DNA of 64,000 bases from Aulostomus chinensis (GCA_037954235.1 JBBMOA010000006.1:31110041-31174040); one strand, 5' to 3'. Numbered from the stretch's first letter, positions 13,357 through 24,902 are shown. The notes: generated by a model not told the origin, from the letters alone. Made by a program: numbers and translations.

Positions 13357-15580
13357 TTTCACCATCGAGGGACTAAAGAGCAAGCTAGATCACCTTAATC
13401 AAGAGTTAACGCCTTTTTTGCCACCCGCCATCTTGGACAAGGTCACCTCCTTCGTTGGGACAGCCCAACTATCTCAACATCAGAAGAGCAAGGAGAGGCA
13501 GAAAAGGAAATTCGCGCGCCTCCAGTCTCGCCTCGACCGGGAACGAGAAGCAGAAGGCCCAACCCCAGCGGACTCACAGGACAGGTGGATAAGGAACTTA
13601 TCCAACAGGGAGCTCACCAGTCCTGAGAAACGCGTCCTTGCCAAAGGAATGAACTTTGCTGTCACCCCGAAACATCTCCCGACGGTGGACCTCATCACTG
13701 CCACAGAATCCGCCATCAAGAAGAACAACCTCTCCACCACAGAAGCAGATGAACTACGACTCAAGGTCACAGCGACCCTCTCCGAAGCGAAGGTCCCCTC
13801 TGCCAACCTCTCGGTCCAGGAAAGGAAGGCCCTGAATGCACTGAGCAAAGATGAGAACATCACCATCCTTCCGGCTGACAAAGGAAGATGCACGGTGGTC
13901 CTTGACACAACTGACTACCAGAATAAGATCAGTTCTCTTCTCAGTGACATTCACACACATGAGACCTTAAAACGCGACCCCACCAGCAGCTATAAGAAGA
14001 AAGTGGTGGAACACCTACAGAAGCTGCAAAAGGGGGAAATCATCAACCGCTTGGAGTATCACCGCCTGTACCCCGGAGACGCAGTTCCACGGATTTACGG
14101 CCTCCCCAAAATCCACAAGGAAGGTGCCCCACTCCAACCCATTGTCAGCAGCATAAACTCCGTGACGTACAACATCGCCAAACACGTCGCCACCATCTTA
14201 GCCCCCTTGGTAGGGAAAACCCCCCACCACGTCCAGAATTCCATGGACTTCGTGAACAAGGTTAGAGAACTCAAACTGGACCCAGATGAGACCATGGTAT
14301 CCTACGATGTGACCTCCTTGTTCACCTGCGTCCCTACCGTGGAGGCTGTGGAAACAGTGAAGAAACGCCTACAGCTGGACAACACCCTCAGCAACAGGAC
14401 CAACCTCAATCCGGACCAAATCTGCCAACTTCTGGACCTTTGCCTGAACACAACTTACTTCCAGTACAGAGGGAAGTTTTTCAGGCAAAAACACGGCTGT
14501 GCCATGGGTTCTCCCGTATCTCCTATCGTGGCCAACCTATACATGGAACAGGTGGAACAGAGGGCCCTGACTTCCTTCAGTGGACCCTCCCCCACCCACT
14601 GGTTCCGATACGTTGATGACACCTGGGTGAAGATCAAGGTTCAGGAGGTACAACCGTTTACAGCACACATCAACTCGGTAGACGTCAACATCAAGTTCAC
14701 CAGAGAGGATGTGAAAGACAACCATCTGCCCTTTTTGGACTGCGACGTCTACGTTCAAGAGGACAGGAGCCTGAGGGTGGATGTGTACAGGAAACCCACC
14801 CACACTGACCAATACTTGCTTTTTGACTCTCACCATCCTCTGGAGCACAAGTTAGGTGTCATCAGGACGCTGCAACACCGAGCGGAGACCATCCCCACCA
14901 GCGTCCAAGGCCGGAAAAAAGAACAGCAGCATCTGAAAAGAGCACTTAAAACTTGTGGCTTCCCAGACTGGACCTTTGTAAAATCCTCTTCCAGGTCCAG
15001 AAAGGAGGAGAGCTCCAGGAGGAGGGAAGATGAAGAAGGCAGGAGAAAAAACATAGTGATCCCCTATGTGGCAGGGGTTTCTGAGAAATTAAGGAGAATC
15101 TATAATAAGCACCGCATCCCTGTGTCTTTTAAACCAGACAACACTCTGAGACAAAGACTGGTTCACCCCAAAGATCCCACCCCTCACAGCCAGAAAAGCA
15201 ATCTGGTATACGCTGTCAGATGCAGTGAGGCCTGCATGGATCTCTACATAGGGGAAACCAAACAGCCCCTCAACAAGCGCATGGCCCAACATAGAAGAGC
15301 CAACTCTGGAGGACAGGACTCAGCGGTTTTCCTCCACCTCAAGGAGGAAAGCCACTCCTTCCAGGACGACCATGTCCAAATTCTCGACAGAGAGGACAGA
15401 TGGTTTGAAAGAGGAGTTAAAGAAGCCATCCACGTCAGGATAGAGAAACCATCTTTGAACAGAGGAGGTGGACTGCGACATTTCCTTTCTCCTATTTACA
15501 ACCAAGTCCTTTCAAAGCTTCCCCAAAGAGCTCAGCTGAAAGACCCATGTGGAACGGCTGCTGCCAGCACAGCCCATTAG
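13286..15580 (+). CDS. Penelope-like reverse transcriptase / GIY-YIG endonuclease
   Basis: A 764-codon uninterrupted frame encoding the single polyprotein expected of an EN+ Penelope-like element, which would copy its own RNA at nicked target DNA. Visible order: a basic N-terminal region (about 65-95); LPADKGR (195-201); the RIYGLPKIHK motif (269-278); the RT A-box VSYDVTSLFTCVP (338-350) with a catalytic Asp; CAMGSPVSP (405-413); the YVDD catalytic box (442-445); a lysine/arginine-rich linker (568-588); and a GIY-YIG module with VYAVRC...LYIGETK (641-659), Arg/His residues after it and WFERGVKEA (706-714). Cys646 and Cys650 with later His residues fit the CCHH signature of this family. The first ATG lies inside the left terminal arm, so about 24 codons come from the arm and the true start may be later. 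It is independent of znf703. Confidence 0.93.
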   Translation: MWKLQLINLCGSGQCYCGGNDPPDFTIEGLKSKLDHLNQELTPFLPPAILDKVTSFVGTAQLSQHQKSKERQKRKFARLQSRLDREREAEGPTPADSQDRWIRNLSNRELTSPEKRVLAKGMNFAVTPKHLPTVDLITATESAIKKNNLSTTEADELRLKVTATLSEAKVPSANLSVQERKALNALSKDENITILPADKGRCTVVLDTTDYQNKISSLLSDIHTHETLKRDPTSSYKKKVVEHLQKLQKGEIINRLEYHRLYPGDAVPRIYGLPKIHKEGAPLQPIVSSINSVTYNIAKHVATILAPLVGKTPHHVQNSMDFVNKVRELKLDPDETMVSYDVTSLFTCVPTVEAVETVKKRLQLDNTLSNRTNLNPDQICQLLDLCLNTTYFQYRGKFFRQKHGCAMGSPVSPIVANLYMEQVEQRALTSFSGPSPTHWFRYVDDTWVKIKVQEVQPFTAHINSVDVNIKFTREDVKDNHLPFLDCDVYVQEDRSLRVDVYRKPTHTDQYLLFDSHHPLEHKLGVIRTLQHRAETIPTSVQGRKKEQQHLKRALKTCGFPDWTFVKSSSRSRKEESSRRREDEEGRRKNIVIPYVAGVSEKLRRIYNKHRIPVSFKPDNTLRQRLVHPKDPTPHSQKSNLVYAVRCSEACMDLYIGETKQPLNKRMAQHRRANSGGQDSAVFLHLKEESHSFQDDHVQILDREDRWFERGVKEAIHVRIEKPSLNRGGGLRHFLSPIYNQVLSKLPQRAQLKDPCGTAAASTAH

Positions 15581-15671
15581 CATCTGAGTGGTCGGTGAAA
15601 CTCCCTAACGACCACCCCTGAAACTCCCTGACACCTCACAACCACTGTCATTTGGGGAGGCCAGGTGAGTC

Positions 15672-15835
15672 TCGGGAGGGTCGTCTCCACCACAATAGCA
15701 CTGACCACTCCCACATAGGTTTATAAGCTGGAGTTTCCACACTCTTCACTAGAACTGAAGAAGCCTCTCGGATGAGAGGTGAAATGTCTTTAAGATAAAC
15801 TTACGTCCAGTTGACCAGATTTTACCTCGCTTCGA
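15672..15835 (-). repeat. Right inverted terminal arm of the Penelope-like element
   Basis: Mirror of the left arm. It ends in CTCGCTTCGA directly before the right copy of the 12-bp target duplication. It lacks the 40-bp outer extension present at the left end. Confidence 0.95.
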
Positions 15836-15847
15836 ACTACAGTACTA
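15836..15847 (+). repeat. Target site duplication, right copy
   Basis: ACTACAGTACTA directly outside the right arm. It matches the left copy over all 12 bp, fixing the outer limits of the insertion. Confidence 0.85.
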
Positions 15848-17765
15848 TCAAATATTTTCAGGTGAAAGTGATTTTTCTGCTAATTCAGTTTCACTTGTTA
15901 AGATGGTGAAATGCCAACAGCCGCCATCAGACTGAGAGCTGGATGGCTGTGTAGTTGTGACATCATTTTATAGATGTTTTGTTGAAAAATCATATCGGAC
16001 CCAATTTATGAAAGTAAGAGTGGTTTAATGGATGTTTAACGTCTAGCAAACTCATGTTTATGTCCTCTTGAACCTCCTCAGCCTCACATGTTTTGTCTGT
16101 GGACAAAAGATTGAATACGCTGAGAACTTCTCCGTGCACACAGCCTCACACAGGCGACGTAAATGGAGAGTGTGGGTGTTGACTCAGCTGTGAGTGAGTG
16201 TGTGTAGGGGGGAGATAGATGGGGGAGACTGATGAGCGAGGGAATAGGGAGAATACTGAGGCATTTGATGAACGAGTGTAAACTGGCAGCAGTGAAATTA
16301 ATTCCACCTCCTCGACAAGATTGAGAGTTCTCCCCTCTGCCTGACCTCTGCTGTGAAGGCTCTCCAGGTTGGAGCCAACGGCGCCAACTGCAGTGGAAGA
16401 GCGAAATGCCAGAGCAGATCAACTGCATGCTCACTGGCTTCAGGTCCGTCTGGGCATCGCAACACAACCCAGCGCAGCGACTCTGTCGTGAATTCTGCTT
16501 TTATGGAGGTGTGTGGTTCAGTCTGAGGCTGACAGACTGTCAGATGTTGGCAGTCTAAGTGGTTTAGTACCAGCTGCCCGCCATGACACGGCTCCACAAG
16601 ACATCGCCACAGACGGTACCGTGGTACCAGCTCCTGAGTCACAGACCGCCACCGCCACGCAGCGTCACTTCCTGCCTGGTTCCTGCTGGTTGGCAGGCAG
16701 CCGTAGCTGGTAGCGGCGCTCACACAGTCACATGGTTATTCTGGACTTGTGACATCCTTAGACTTTTGTCCCAGGTAATCTTGGGTCAGACGACCGTGAT
16801 GACGGCCATCGGTCAACCTCTCACATTGAGATGTAGCGCCGCCTGACATATCGCCACATTTAGGCCCAAAATCTCCCCCAGTAATGATACCTGTTCTAAC
16901 ACGCGTCACCTGTATCTTAGCAACACCACTTTAAAGGACAACACAGTCAGTGTACCTGTCGTGGCAAAACTCCCCAGTGGTAAGAAGTACATTCACTGAG
17001 TCTAATAAAAGCAGAATATCCTTGACCTATTTTGGCTCTGCTGCTGCACTGAAGCGGGAGCGTGTCGACGGACAGTTCATGGCGCCACTTTCTAAAGAAG
17101 AAAAATAAGTGTGGTGTCCCTACCAGCAGCCCAGAGTGGTGATCAGGGCGCCGTGACCTTGCTGGTGTGGCGGGGGCTGGATGTCGTTTGGAAGGGTCAT
17201 CCATTTTGTTAATGGTCCTGTCAAGTGACACCTGTGCTTGCCTTTCCCCTGTCTGGAGTGCTAATGAACCATGAGAGCAGAGGAGTCTGGGAGTCGGGGT
17301 CAATAGCCACCTCGGAGACTACAGCCTCTTCACTCTGCGCCGTTGACAGCGTGTCAGCCAAATAGACCCGATATCAGGACCCAAACACGCTCATGCACCG
17401 CCCCAGCATGGCCGACTTCAGTCAAACCCCTTTGGATAAAGACGGCAAGAAACTGGCTGGTGGTGTCGGGATTGAAGCCTCCGTGTTAGTGGTTGTTGTG
17501 AGAGAGCCGCACTCCTCGGGGGAGGTGTCAGCACTTTGATGAATATTTCTCTATCAACTGCCTCCCATTCTCAGTGCTGGCCTTTGTGTTGCAGGCCTAT
17601 CCGTCAGACCACGAGGAGATCCTGGCGACACCTCCCTCAGGTCATTACTGAAGTCCCAGTGACCCGGCGGCTCCGCACCGCCGTCCACTCTGCTGAGGAG
17701 GCTGTTTCCAGGCCTCACAAACAAGCACCAGCAATTTAAAAGCAGCACTTGTGACAACAAAAGCA

Positions 17766-17823
<58 letters not shown>

Positions 17824-18020
17824 GGGGTCCTCAGGGACAAGCTAACAGGGCTAATGTGACCCGGCCTGCCGTCCGGGACGGTCCCGTCATCTGATATGAG
17901 CCATGAAGAATTACACAGAGCACAACTATCACAGCTGTAATGGTGGATGAGGCTGAGCGAGTACTCTGACACTCCGGTGTACTACGAGGTACACAACTAC
18001 CAATGAAGAGAAAACAAGTG
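15848..18020. other. Non-coding stretch between the retroelement and znf703
   Basis: No supported gene. It includes a (TG)n tract (17767-17820) and a GGTACCGTGGTACC near-palindrome near 16616. Open frames up to 141 codons (16298-16723, minus) have no recognisable domain. It may hold znf703 downstream regulatory sequence, but nothing specific is visible. Confidence 0.5.
17767..17820 (+). repeat. (TG)27 microsatellite
   Basis: 54 bp of uninterrupted TG, followed by AGGGGGG. Confidence 0.97.
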
Positions 18021-18024
18021 ACAT

Positions 18025-18812
18025 ACAATCGTGTATCATTTATTTAACAAAATAAGACCTTTCCCTGTTGGTGTGATAGCACAGCCATCATTATAATTAC
18101 CTTTATTCATTCATTTTTATTTTCTTTGTACCATTTGCATCCTTGATCCCAATTCCCTCCCCACATACGTTTGAAAAAATATTACATCTTTGCATATTTA
18201 CAAATAAAAATAATGGACTGGTTGGAGATAATTCTTGTGGACATGCAAACTTCAAGAGTCTGAATAAGCAGTAAAAGATGAAGACAAATAAAAGCAGCAG
18301 AGGAGAGGAGATAAAAAGAGGGGGTCCAAGAAGAAAGCCTGGTCCTCCCTCTTCATCGCGGTGCAGGACTTTTATTTCGAGAGTGTATGATAGGCATAAT
18401 GGTACTTTCCTTAAATCAATCTTTTTTTCAGATAGAATACTTAAGAAGAATTTATTTAGACAACAAAATGTCCCCCCAGAGTTGAACGCAAGCGCTTGAG
18501 TGAAAAATAAATACAGACTTTCAGATATGGGAGACAGTTTTTGGAGGAAAACAAAATTAAAATCAAGCCTGATGAGAATCATAATATTTCATCCTTTTCA
18601 GGCTCTGCCTCCAGGCGTCTTCAACGGCTGGAGTCTCTTGTGCAGCAGACAATCCATCCCAGTCCTTCGCCTTTGGAGCGCCGTCACAATCCTGAGGCTA
18701 ACAGGTGGTATTCCTGGCAGGCATGATGCCCGGTACTGCTGATGACCCCTCCGAGGAATCCATCTTCAGGACGGGTGCCTGCATTCTGTGAGCGTCAACT
18801 AAATGTGCGACA
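18025..18812 (-). other. znf703: znf703 3' untranslated region (predicted)
   Basis: AT-rich, low-complexity-free sequence directly after the znf703 stop codon, ending just past the best poly(A) signal. The extent is inferred from the AATAAA at 18039-18044 (minus), and an earlier one at 18102-18107 could give a shorter form. The open frame on the minus strand at 18103-18582 has no known motif and is taken as chance. Confidence 0.6.
18039..18044 (-). terminator. znf703: Poly(A) signal AATAAA for znf703
   Basis: TTTATT on the plus strand reads AATAAA on the znf703 strand, about 770 nt after the stop codon. A second AATAAA lies at 18102-18107. Confidence 0.5.
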
Positions 18813-20593
18813 TCACTGGTATCCGAGGGCCGAGGCTGAGCCCAGTCTCTGACTGTAGAGAGCGTACGGGGAGTAATACGCCGAGGACGAGGGCAGCGTT
18901 GGCATGGGAAGCCCCGGAGCTCCAGGCAGGTGGGATTTGCTGTAGGGGTGGTAGCGGGCCAGGCCCAGGCCAGGGGAGCCCCGGAGTGAGAGGGAGCTGG
19001 GCAGCGTACCTGGACTGCTGGGTGGGGGCAGGTGGAGGTGACAGGAGGCTGTGGATGACACAGACGAAGGGTACGCCGACAGCAGCTTACTGTCCACCAT
19101 CCCAGGCAGTGCCGTGTGGGTACGCAGGTGGACTAGCAGCTCCTCTGACGTGGCAAAACGTTTGTCACAGGGGCCCCCAACAGACACCCAGTTACAGGCA
19201 TGAGGCTGCGGTTCGTTGGGGAGCATGAACCCGTAAGTGTAGAGGGGGTGGGAGAGAGAGGGGGTGGTGCTGGCGGACAAGGAGCTGGAGTGCAGTGAGT
19301 GGAGGTGGTGAGACGGGTAAACCAGAGGGAAACCAGGCTTGAGGCTGGAGGGATCATGGACACAGGTGGAGCAGTTACTCCCTCCTAGGTGGGGGGCATT
19401 GGGGTAGGTCAGACAGTACGGGTCCCGACATAAGCCCTGCATCAGGGATGGAGGAGAGGCTCCAGTGAGCGGGCTGGAACTGGGATGCTTTCCTGGAAGT
19501 CCTAACCCCAAACTAGACTTGGTAGGATCCAAACCGGGAACAAAATGAGAGGGGTAGCCTGCATAAGCCCCCACGATGGAGCCATGGTAGCCCATAGTCG
19601 CAGGGGGCAAGGGGAAGACAGAATGTCCTGGTTTAAAAGGAGAGACGGGGGCAATGTGACCCGAGGCCAGGTTAGGCTGTGAGGAGGCCTGAGGGTCGGC
19701 CTTGCTGTCAGGCCGTGGGCTGCTAGCCGAGCTCGCGTTGCTGGAGTTGGCGCTGGCCCTGACGTGGCTGGAGTTGGCCAGCTGAGCCCCGTCCATCCCT
19801 GACTTTGCTGCATCAGAGTCTTTTTTGACAGACGCGCTGCTGTTATTGTCTGAGCTGACCTGCTCCACGCTGGCAGGTTTACTGTCCATGTGTGAGGCCT
19901 GGGAGTGAGGCGGTGGCTGTGTGGACGGGGAATGGCTTTGTCGGTGGGACTGGCTTTGAACATGCAGGGGAGGGGAGCTGGAGCTGGGCGACTGGGATCG
20001 GGGAGGAAGGGACGGACACGGAGCACTGCCACCGCCTGAGCTGCCATTTGACACTCGGAAAGCTTTATCCGAAGGTCCCTTCGTCACTAGAGCCTCCTTA
20101 CGACAGTCACCCGAGGACTTGGAGTACGGCTTGAAGCTGGACTTGTCCTCCAGGGACTGGTGCAGCTCTCCTGGCTTGGACGATCGGCCGGAGGACTCCT
20201 TGTCTGCTAAACCAGACGAGAGGGAGGCCAGTTTGGAGGAGGAGGGAGGGTCTGGTTTGCCGATCTGAGAGCAGGTCTGAGCCAGCAGGGCCAGAGGACT
20301 CTTCTTAGCATCCAGCTGAGAGGACAAAGGAGACCAGAATGTGGAATAAGCTGTCATGTGTAACATTCTAGTTTTTACAAAATCCGACACTTCATCTCTA
20401 GAACACTTCTTATTGTGATATTTGACCAGCAGCAGTTTTGGTTCTAACAAATCTGATGGGAGTTAGAAATGATAAAATGAGGTCAGACCAGATCAACGCA
20501 AAGTTAGAAAAGACAACCGCAGACTCACGTCGCTCCGGTTCCTCTGAACTCTTTTCTAATGTGACACACAGACGTTACAGCGCTCTCTCTCTC

Positions 20594-20628
<35 letters not shown>

Positions 20629-21011
20629 ATGTATTCGTGCCAATAACTGTACTCGCAATGCCGCAGCAGTCACATCAGCCCGCGCAACACTCCAACAACA
20701 ATCTTGATTTAACTCCAGCAGATAAACGTCATTCCTCCCCTCTTGGTTACCTCGATGCTGACGGGGGCGGACTGGAGCGGCTGGAGGTACTCCGGGTGCA
20801 GCAAGTGGCCGCTGTGCGCCGTCAACATCTTCACGATCCGGATAGGAAGCCTTCTGGCCTGCCGGGAGGGATCCGATGGAGGAGAGCAGGACGTGGGTGT
20901 GGAGACGGACCGTCTCTCCGCTCCTGTCCGGGGGGAATCGCCGCTGGCGTCGCTGCGCTCCGGGGACTGGCTGCGTAAAGGCGGTTCAGGTCCACCGGGG
21001 GGATCTCTCAT
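18813..21011 (-). CDS. znf703: Zinc finger protein 703 (NET family co-repressor), two exons
   Basis: Coding exon 1 is 20751-21011 (87 codons) and exon 2 is 20315 down to 18813 (500 codons plus TGA). Splicing after SAPVSIE and before LDAKKSPLALLA restores the family's usual junction, giving 587 residues, close to my recollection of about 590 for human ZNF703. Conserved blocks are LPIRIVKMLTAHSGHLLHPE (about 55-74), the SPLALLAQTCSQIGK box (about 93-107), the Groucho-type FKPY motif (148-151), a Ser/His/Gln-rich disordered middle, the SPFKPGHSVFPLPP and GSIVGAYAGYPS stretches, one atypical C2H2 finger (C461, C470, H483, H487) and the C-terminus YSPYALYSQRLGSASALGYQ. NET proteins (Noc, Elbow, Nlz) are nuclear repressors that recruit Groucho/HDAC and act in hindbrain, eye and limb patterning. 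The GYHGSIVGAYAGYPS and VPGLDP stretches favour ZNF703 over its paralogue ZNF503. The frame is intact and transcription runs right to left. Confidence 0.93.
20316..20750 (-). other. znf703: znf703 intron
   Basis: A 435-bp phase-0 intron. The donor is GAG|GTAACC (20751/20750) and the acceptor is CCTCTCAG|CTGGAT (20316/20315). It contains the (CT)n tract at 20583-20629 (GA on the gene strand). The open frame running from exon 2 into the intron (20316-20450) reads through non-family residues and is not coding. Confidence 0.88.
20583..20629 (+). repeat. (CT)n microsatellite in the znf703 intron
   Basis: About 47 bp of CT dinucleotides with one CG interruption. It is GA-rich on the transcribed gene's sense strand. 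Confidence 0.95.
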
Positions 21012-21460
21012 CTGGATCGGGTCGCGCGGAGGAACGGCGACATGTGAGGAAGGGCGCAGAGTCGAGATTCATCTACCAGCGCGGTTCATGACGACACATT
21101 CACCGGAGGAGCGACGGTAATCCACAGCGCGCGTCTTCGCGTCGGAACCAGACGGAGTCTAAACAGGAACAAATCTCCAAAATGTCATCCTTTATCAAGC
21201 TGTTCGATGTCGGACGCTTATTATTCCTAAGATCCAGTGTTGGAGGAAGAAACCCAGAGACCCGGAGCGGGGCCACAGCCTGGAGGCAGGAAGATCCGAG
21301 GACGCTCGTCCTGCGCGCGGGGTTCTGATGGCTCTGCTGCAGCGTCGCTACTCTCGACTTCCTCCACATACAAACGACTAGAGGGGAGGGCTTCGCAGCA
21401 GCGAGCCGCCGTCCAATCACATCTGCTCGCACTCATAAACATGGGCGGGATTGTCAGAAG
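21012..21460 (-). promoter_or_regulatory. znf703: znf703 5' UTR and GC-rich promoter region
   Basis: Directly upstream of the predicted start. CpG-rich sequence continues from exon 1 out to about 21450, like a CpG-island promoter. A CCAAT box (21413-21417, plus orientation) and a GGGCGGG Sp-type site (21443-21449) lie about 400-440 bp upstream of the ATG. No clear TATA box was chosen, and the transcription start is not determined. Confidence 0.55.
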
Positions 21461-21499
21461 AGGCGTGGCTTCTCAAATCTGTGTCAGTGACCTCTGAGA

Positions 21500-22070
21500 G
21501 CAAACTGCACACCAGACCCACTGACAACATGTCTACTTTGATGAGAAAAACGAGCTAAAGGTCAGAGATGCTTGGTTAGGTCACGTGATCTCCAACATGC
21601 ATTTGTGTGTTATTAGCAGGATAGTTCCAGACATCTCCATGGGAGGGAGGAGCCACACAACCCTGAGCAAGGCTGGTCTGGATGCATCCTAGATCCTGGA
21701 TCCGAGGATGCTGGTGGTGGATCTCCTGCTGGGCTGCTGTCCACGCTCAGACCTGGCATGCTAATGGTTCGTGGGTTCTAGGACGCAGGGACCAATCATC
21801 CATCTAATTGGCTGAATTCCTCACATAAAGTCACATGATTGAGTGTTTTTATGTAGTTTCCTGTGATGTTAAAAAGTCAACGGTCACCATGTTTGCAGTC
21901 ACCTGCAAAAGTTGTGTTTTTTTGTGTTTTTTTTTTGTGTTTTTTTCAGAATGAGAATCAGCTTAATGGCCAATACTTTGGTTTAGCAGTACTTTCTAAG
22001 TACTTGCACATGTACTGCAAAAACAAAACAAACTAAAACAAACAAACAAACAAATATCTCAAACTACTAT

Positions 22071-22116
<46 letters not shown>

Positions 22117-23880
22117 ACACACATATATATATGTACACACAGTATATGAATGAACCTGTGTAAAAAAACCAAACAATCGTGTGAGACGAGCACAGTGAAG
22201 TCCAAAGGGTGTATAAATCTTAATTATTCAAACAAATACATCCACACACTCAGACTTTTGCTTCAACATGAGCATCATACAGTAAAGGAGTGTATTTTTA
22301 ATTTTATATCTAAATCCTCAAAGTGCCTCATCACAACAATTCACAGTTACTGATGGCCGAATGTCCTCCTCCACAACACTAGATGGCGGTATGGCAACTT
22401 ACAGCTGGTTGCACCCAGACTTTTCCTCTGGCAGACATTGTCAGTGCTCCACATTTGTCCCTGCTAGTGCCACCACGGAGATACTGACCTTGATAAGTGC
22501 AGGTTTGGATACCCTAGCAGGACCTGCACACAGGACTCGCAGGCTCACTGAGGCGCCTCCATGCCTGAGGAAACCAGTCGCCCAACCACATGGTCCTGGT
22601 ATGTTAGTCCCACTTTGAGAGGATCAATTTAGTACATTTTCAGCAGGCTGACGTGTGTTTCAGCTTTGGTGGTACTGACAGTATAAACTGAAGTAAACAT
22701 ACTGACAGACACTCACACAGCACAGGGGACGATGACAGAGGGCTGCAGTGTCTTCCTGGAGGACAGGACAGCCTCTGAAGGAGCGGCGGATCAAACCGAG
22801 GAACTTCCACTAACAACGGCCCAAGAGAGAGACACAAAACATCCAACTTTAAATGTCCAAAGTCCCTTAATTTTCCATGAAGAACCACAAACTTTGGGGA
22901 TTTCCATCCTGGCTGAAAGGGCTCCTCAGCGTGCTGGCCTGGACTGCTCCACCATAATCCAAGATGTTACAACACGACTCTGTTTGAGGGCCGCTATGGA
23001 TCATTGATTACTGGCAAACACGAGTCAGAGTGCACTTTTCTTCCGAGGTTTAATCGCTAAACTTGTGTAACATTCACAACACGTGCTGGCCAGCCCGTAG
23101 CATCAGTCCTCTCCTTCAATACTGCGGCCGCCGCCGCTGCTTATCAGCAGCTGAGAGGATGAAGTCACTTCAGCTTCACTCATCAGCGTCACTGTTTGAC
23201 CTGTCATCCTTAGGCTCAGCTGTCACTCATCACCCACACAGCGCCACTCACGCTTCAGTGACCTGCAGGGATCTGAGAACATGAGAACGCAAAGGTGCAC
23301 GCCGGCTTAAGTGCTACAATCGTCTTTAGAATCCGCCTGTTTGTTTAAAAATGTCTGCCGCTGCCCCGGGCAGAGACGCACAAACAGGTGACGCATCACA
23401 GCGGCTGTGACGCCGAGAGCTCGGAGGGGATTTCAGACATGTTTTGTACAACTCAGCCTGCTTGTTAATGTGTGAGCTTTCCGACTCACACATTCATGCA
23501 CTTGTTAAAAGGGTGAGTGGGTGAGTTTCTGCAGTGTGGGTGGGGTTGCACAGGGAAGGGGGGGTGGAAAGTAGACCAAAGAGGAGGGGATTGGGAAAAG
23601 CCAGACAAAGGCAGCGAGAGAATGAAACAAGGGAGGGCTCGAACAACAGGGAGCAGCTCCTTTCATGTGTCCCCTTGATGTCGGCTGCTAACAGCTGTTT
23701 CGGCGTGTTGATGACTGATGGCTGTTTCCTGTTGTGGATGTTTTAAAGGGGACAGCTTTTCTGTTAAAGAGGATTCTCAGCATGTCCGGGTCTCACCAGC
23801 CCTCAGGCCTTTTCCACGCCTCTCCATAAGCAAGTCAGTGTGTTAGGCTGGAACCAAACACAACCCCCAGGATGAGGCTG
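21500..23880. other. Non-coding upstream flank of znf703
   Basis: Holds a retroelement-like fragment and CA repeat (21945-22140, listed separately) and otherwise only short frames without motifs. No gene is supported. Confidence 0.5.
21945..22140 (+). repeat. Dispersed-repeat fragment with (CA)n tract
   Basis: GAATGAGAATCAGCTTAATGG and the following GGCCAATACTTTGG resemble a decayed copy of the GAATCAG...TTTATTGGCCAAGTA repeat type of fish. (AAAC)n words then lead into (CA)n at 22073-22134, which ends in TATATATATG. Confidence 0.5.
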
Positions 23881-23884
23881 ATTG

Positions 23885-24310
23885 GGGCTGAGGAGGAGTA
23901 AGGAGGGCCAGACCCCACATGCCCCTGTGATCCTGAGATTTACAGCGCCGCTGAGGCCTGTAATGGACGCCATGGCTCTGCGGTGGGGCCTAATTCATCC
24001 CCGTGTTGAAAAGCTGCTGTTCGCTCGACTCCAGACTATATTTGCTACGCTGAAATGAGGCAGCCGACTTTTGGCTCGAGAAAATCCTCATCTGCTCGTT
24101 TGTCTTTGCTCCATGCTCAGAAGTGCTGAGACATTTTGTGGCACGCATGAGGATTATCGTTGTGTAGATGATCTGTGTGATTGTTTAACGAGGGTCCGAC
24201 ATTGAAGCGAGCTCATAATCGTCTCCCTTTTCCCCTTTTCAAGCTATTGTACGTCTCCAGGCCTCCACTGGTGTCAGCAACGCTCTGACGAGGTCTGGCT
24301 GCCTGCAGTA
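23885..24310. promoter_or_regulatory. Possible conserved non-coding element upstream of znf703
   Basis: Unique, repeat-free sequence 2.4-2.9 kb upstream of the promoter. It has GCCTAATTCATCC (about 23988) and AGGATTATCG (about 24150), words that fit homeodomain and Otx/Pitx-type (GGATTA) sites. Composition is even and frames are short. Candidate enhancer only. Confidence 0.25.
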
Positions 24311-24850
24311 CTGTACAAAAGAAAAGGAGAGAAATGATAAAAGCACTAGAGAGGCAGAAAAGGGAAAACGAGTGTAAATAACTCCTATTTAATTATCTGT
24401 GACTGACTTATGGGGTGTGTGGAATGGGAATAGAGGCCTGGGGCTGGGGCTCTGCTCGAGCCTCAGTGTTTTCTCCAGCAATAATAAAACCAAGGGGGAA
24501 AAAGTGGATTAAGACAGTTTCATGGGGTGTAGCAGACATGGCATTTAGACCCAAACACTTAAAAAGAGCCTTGCAGGCAACATTCCAGCCAAGACAGAAT
24601 GTTGAAACAAGGATTTCCTTGAGCTGAAAGGTCCACAAACAATATCTACAGTGTACTTAATGCATTCACACTTCCTGGTTTATCTAGCTGTGGTTGTCTC
24701 TCCCTCCGACTTTGACATACACGTTCTAATCCTTTCACAGTTTAATGTGTGTGAGCCTGTGCACACAAACAAAAACAGACAGGCCATATGATACACGATA
24801 TGTAAGAAGTGTGTGTTTTTGTAGTTCTTCTAGAGTATCATCGACCTTAC

Positions 24851-24852
<2 letters not shown>

Positions 24853-24898
<46 letters not shown>

Positions 24899-24902
24899 TG
24901 CG
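24853..24902 (+). repeat. (TG)n microsatellite
   Basis: About 50 bp of TG, with one TTTG interruption near the right end. Confidence 0.95.

Larger units (their letters stand above)
13153..15835 (+). mobile_element. Complete Penelope-like retroelement with inverted terminal arms
   Basis: An unbroken frame for a reverse transcriptase with a C-terminal GIY-YIG nuclease is bracketed by inverted arms of about 164 bp (13193-13356 and 15672-15835). The arms differ at about five positions by eye. A perfect 12-bp direct repeat, ACTACAGTACTA, flanks the element (13141-13152 and 15836-15847) and is read as the target site duplication. The left end carries 40 bp (13153-13192) absent from the right arm, like the one-sided tail extension known from Penelope-like elements. 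High arm identity and an intact frame suggest recent insertion. It lies about 2.2 kb beyond the 3' end of znf703. Confidence 0.92.

Noticed and set aside
13286..15580. Host telomerase or domesticated RT gene
   Set aside because: The terminal arms, target duplication and GIY-YIG domain identify an ordinary Penelope-like element.
18103..18582. 159-codon minus-strand frame after the znf703 stop
   Set aside because: Lies in the predicted znf703 3' UTR and has no known motif; AT-rich codon content.
20316..20450. Upstream start of the znf703 exon 2 frame inside the intron
   Set aside because: The residues before LDAKKSPLALLA do not resemble the family. A good acceptor site and the exon 1 junction explain the sequence better.
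18813..21011. Assignment of the gene as znf503 (nlz2)
   Set aside because: GYHGSIVGAYAGYPS and VPGLDP-type stretches and the overall length fit ZNF703 better. A tree of fish NET proteins would settle it.
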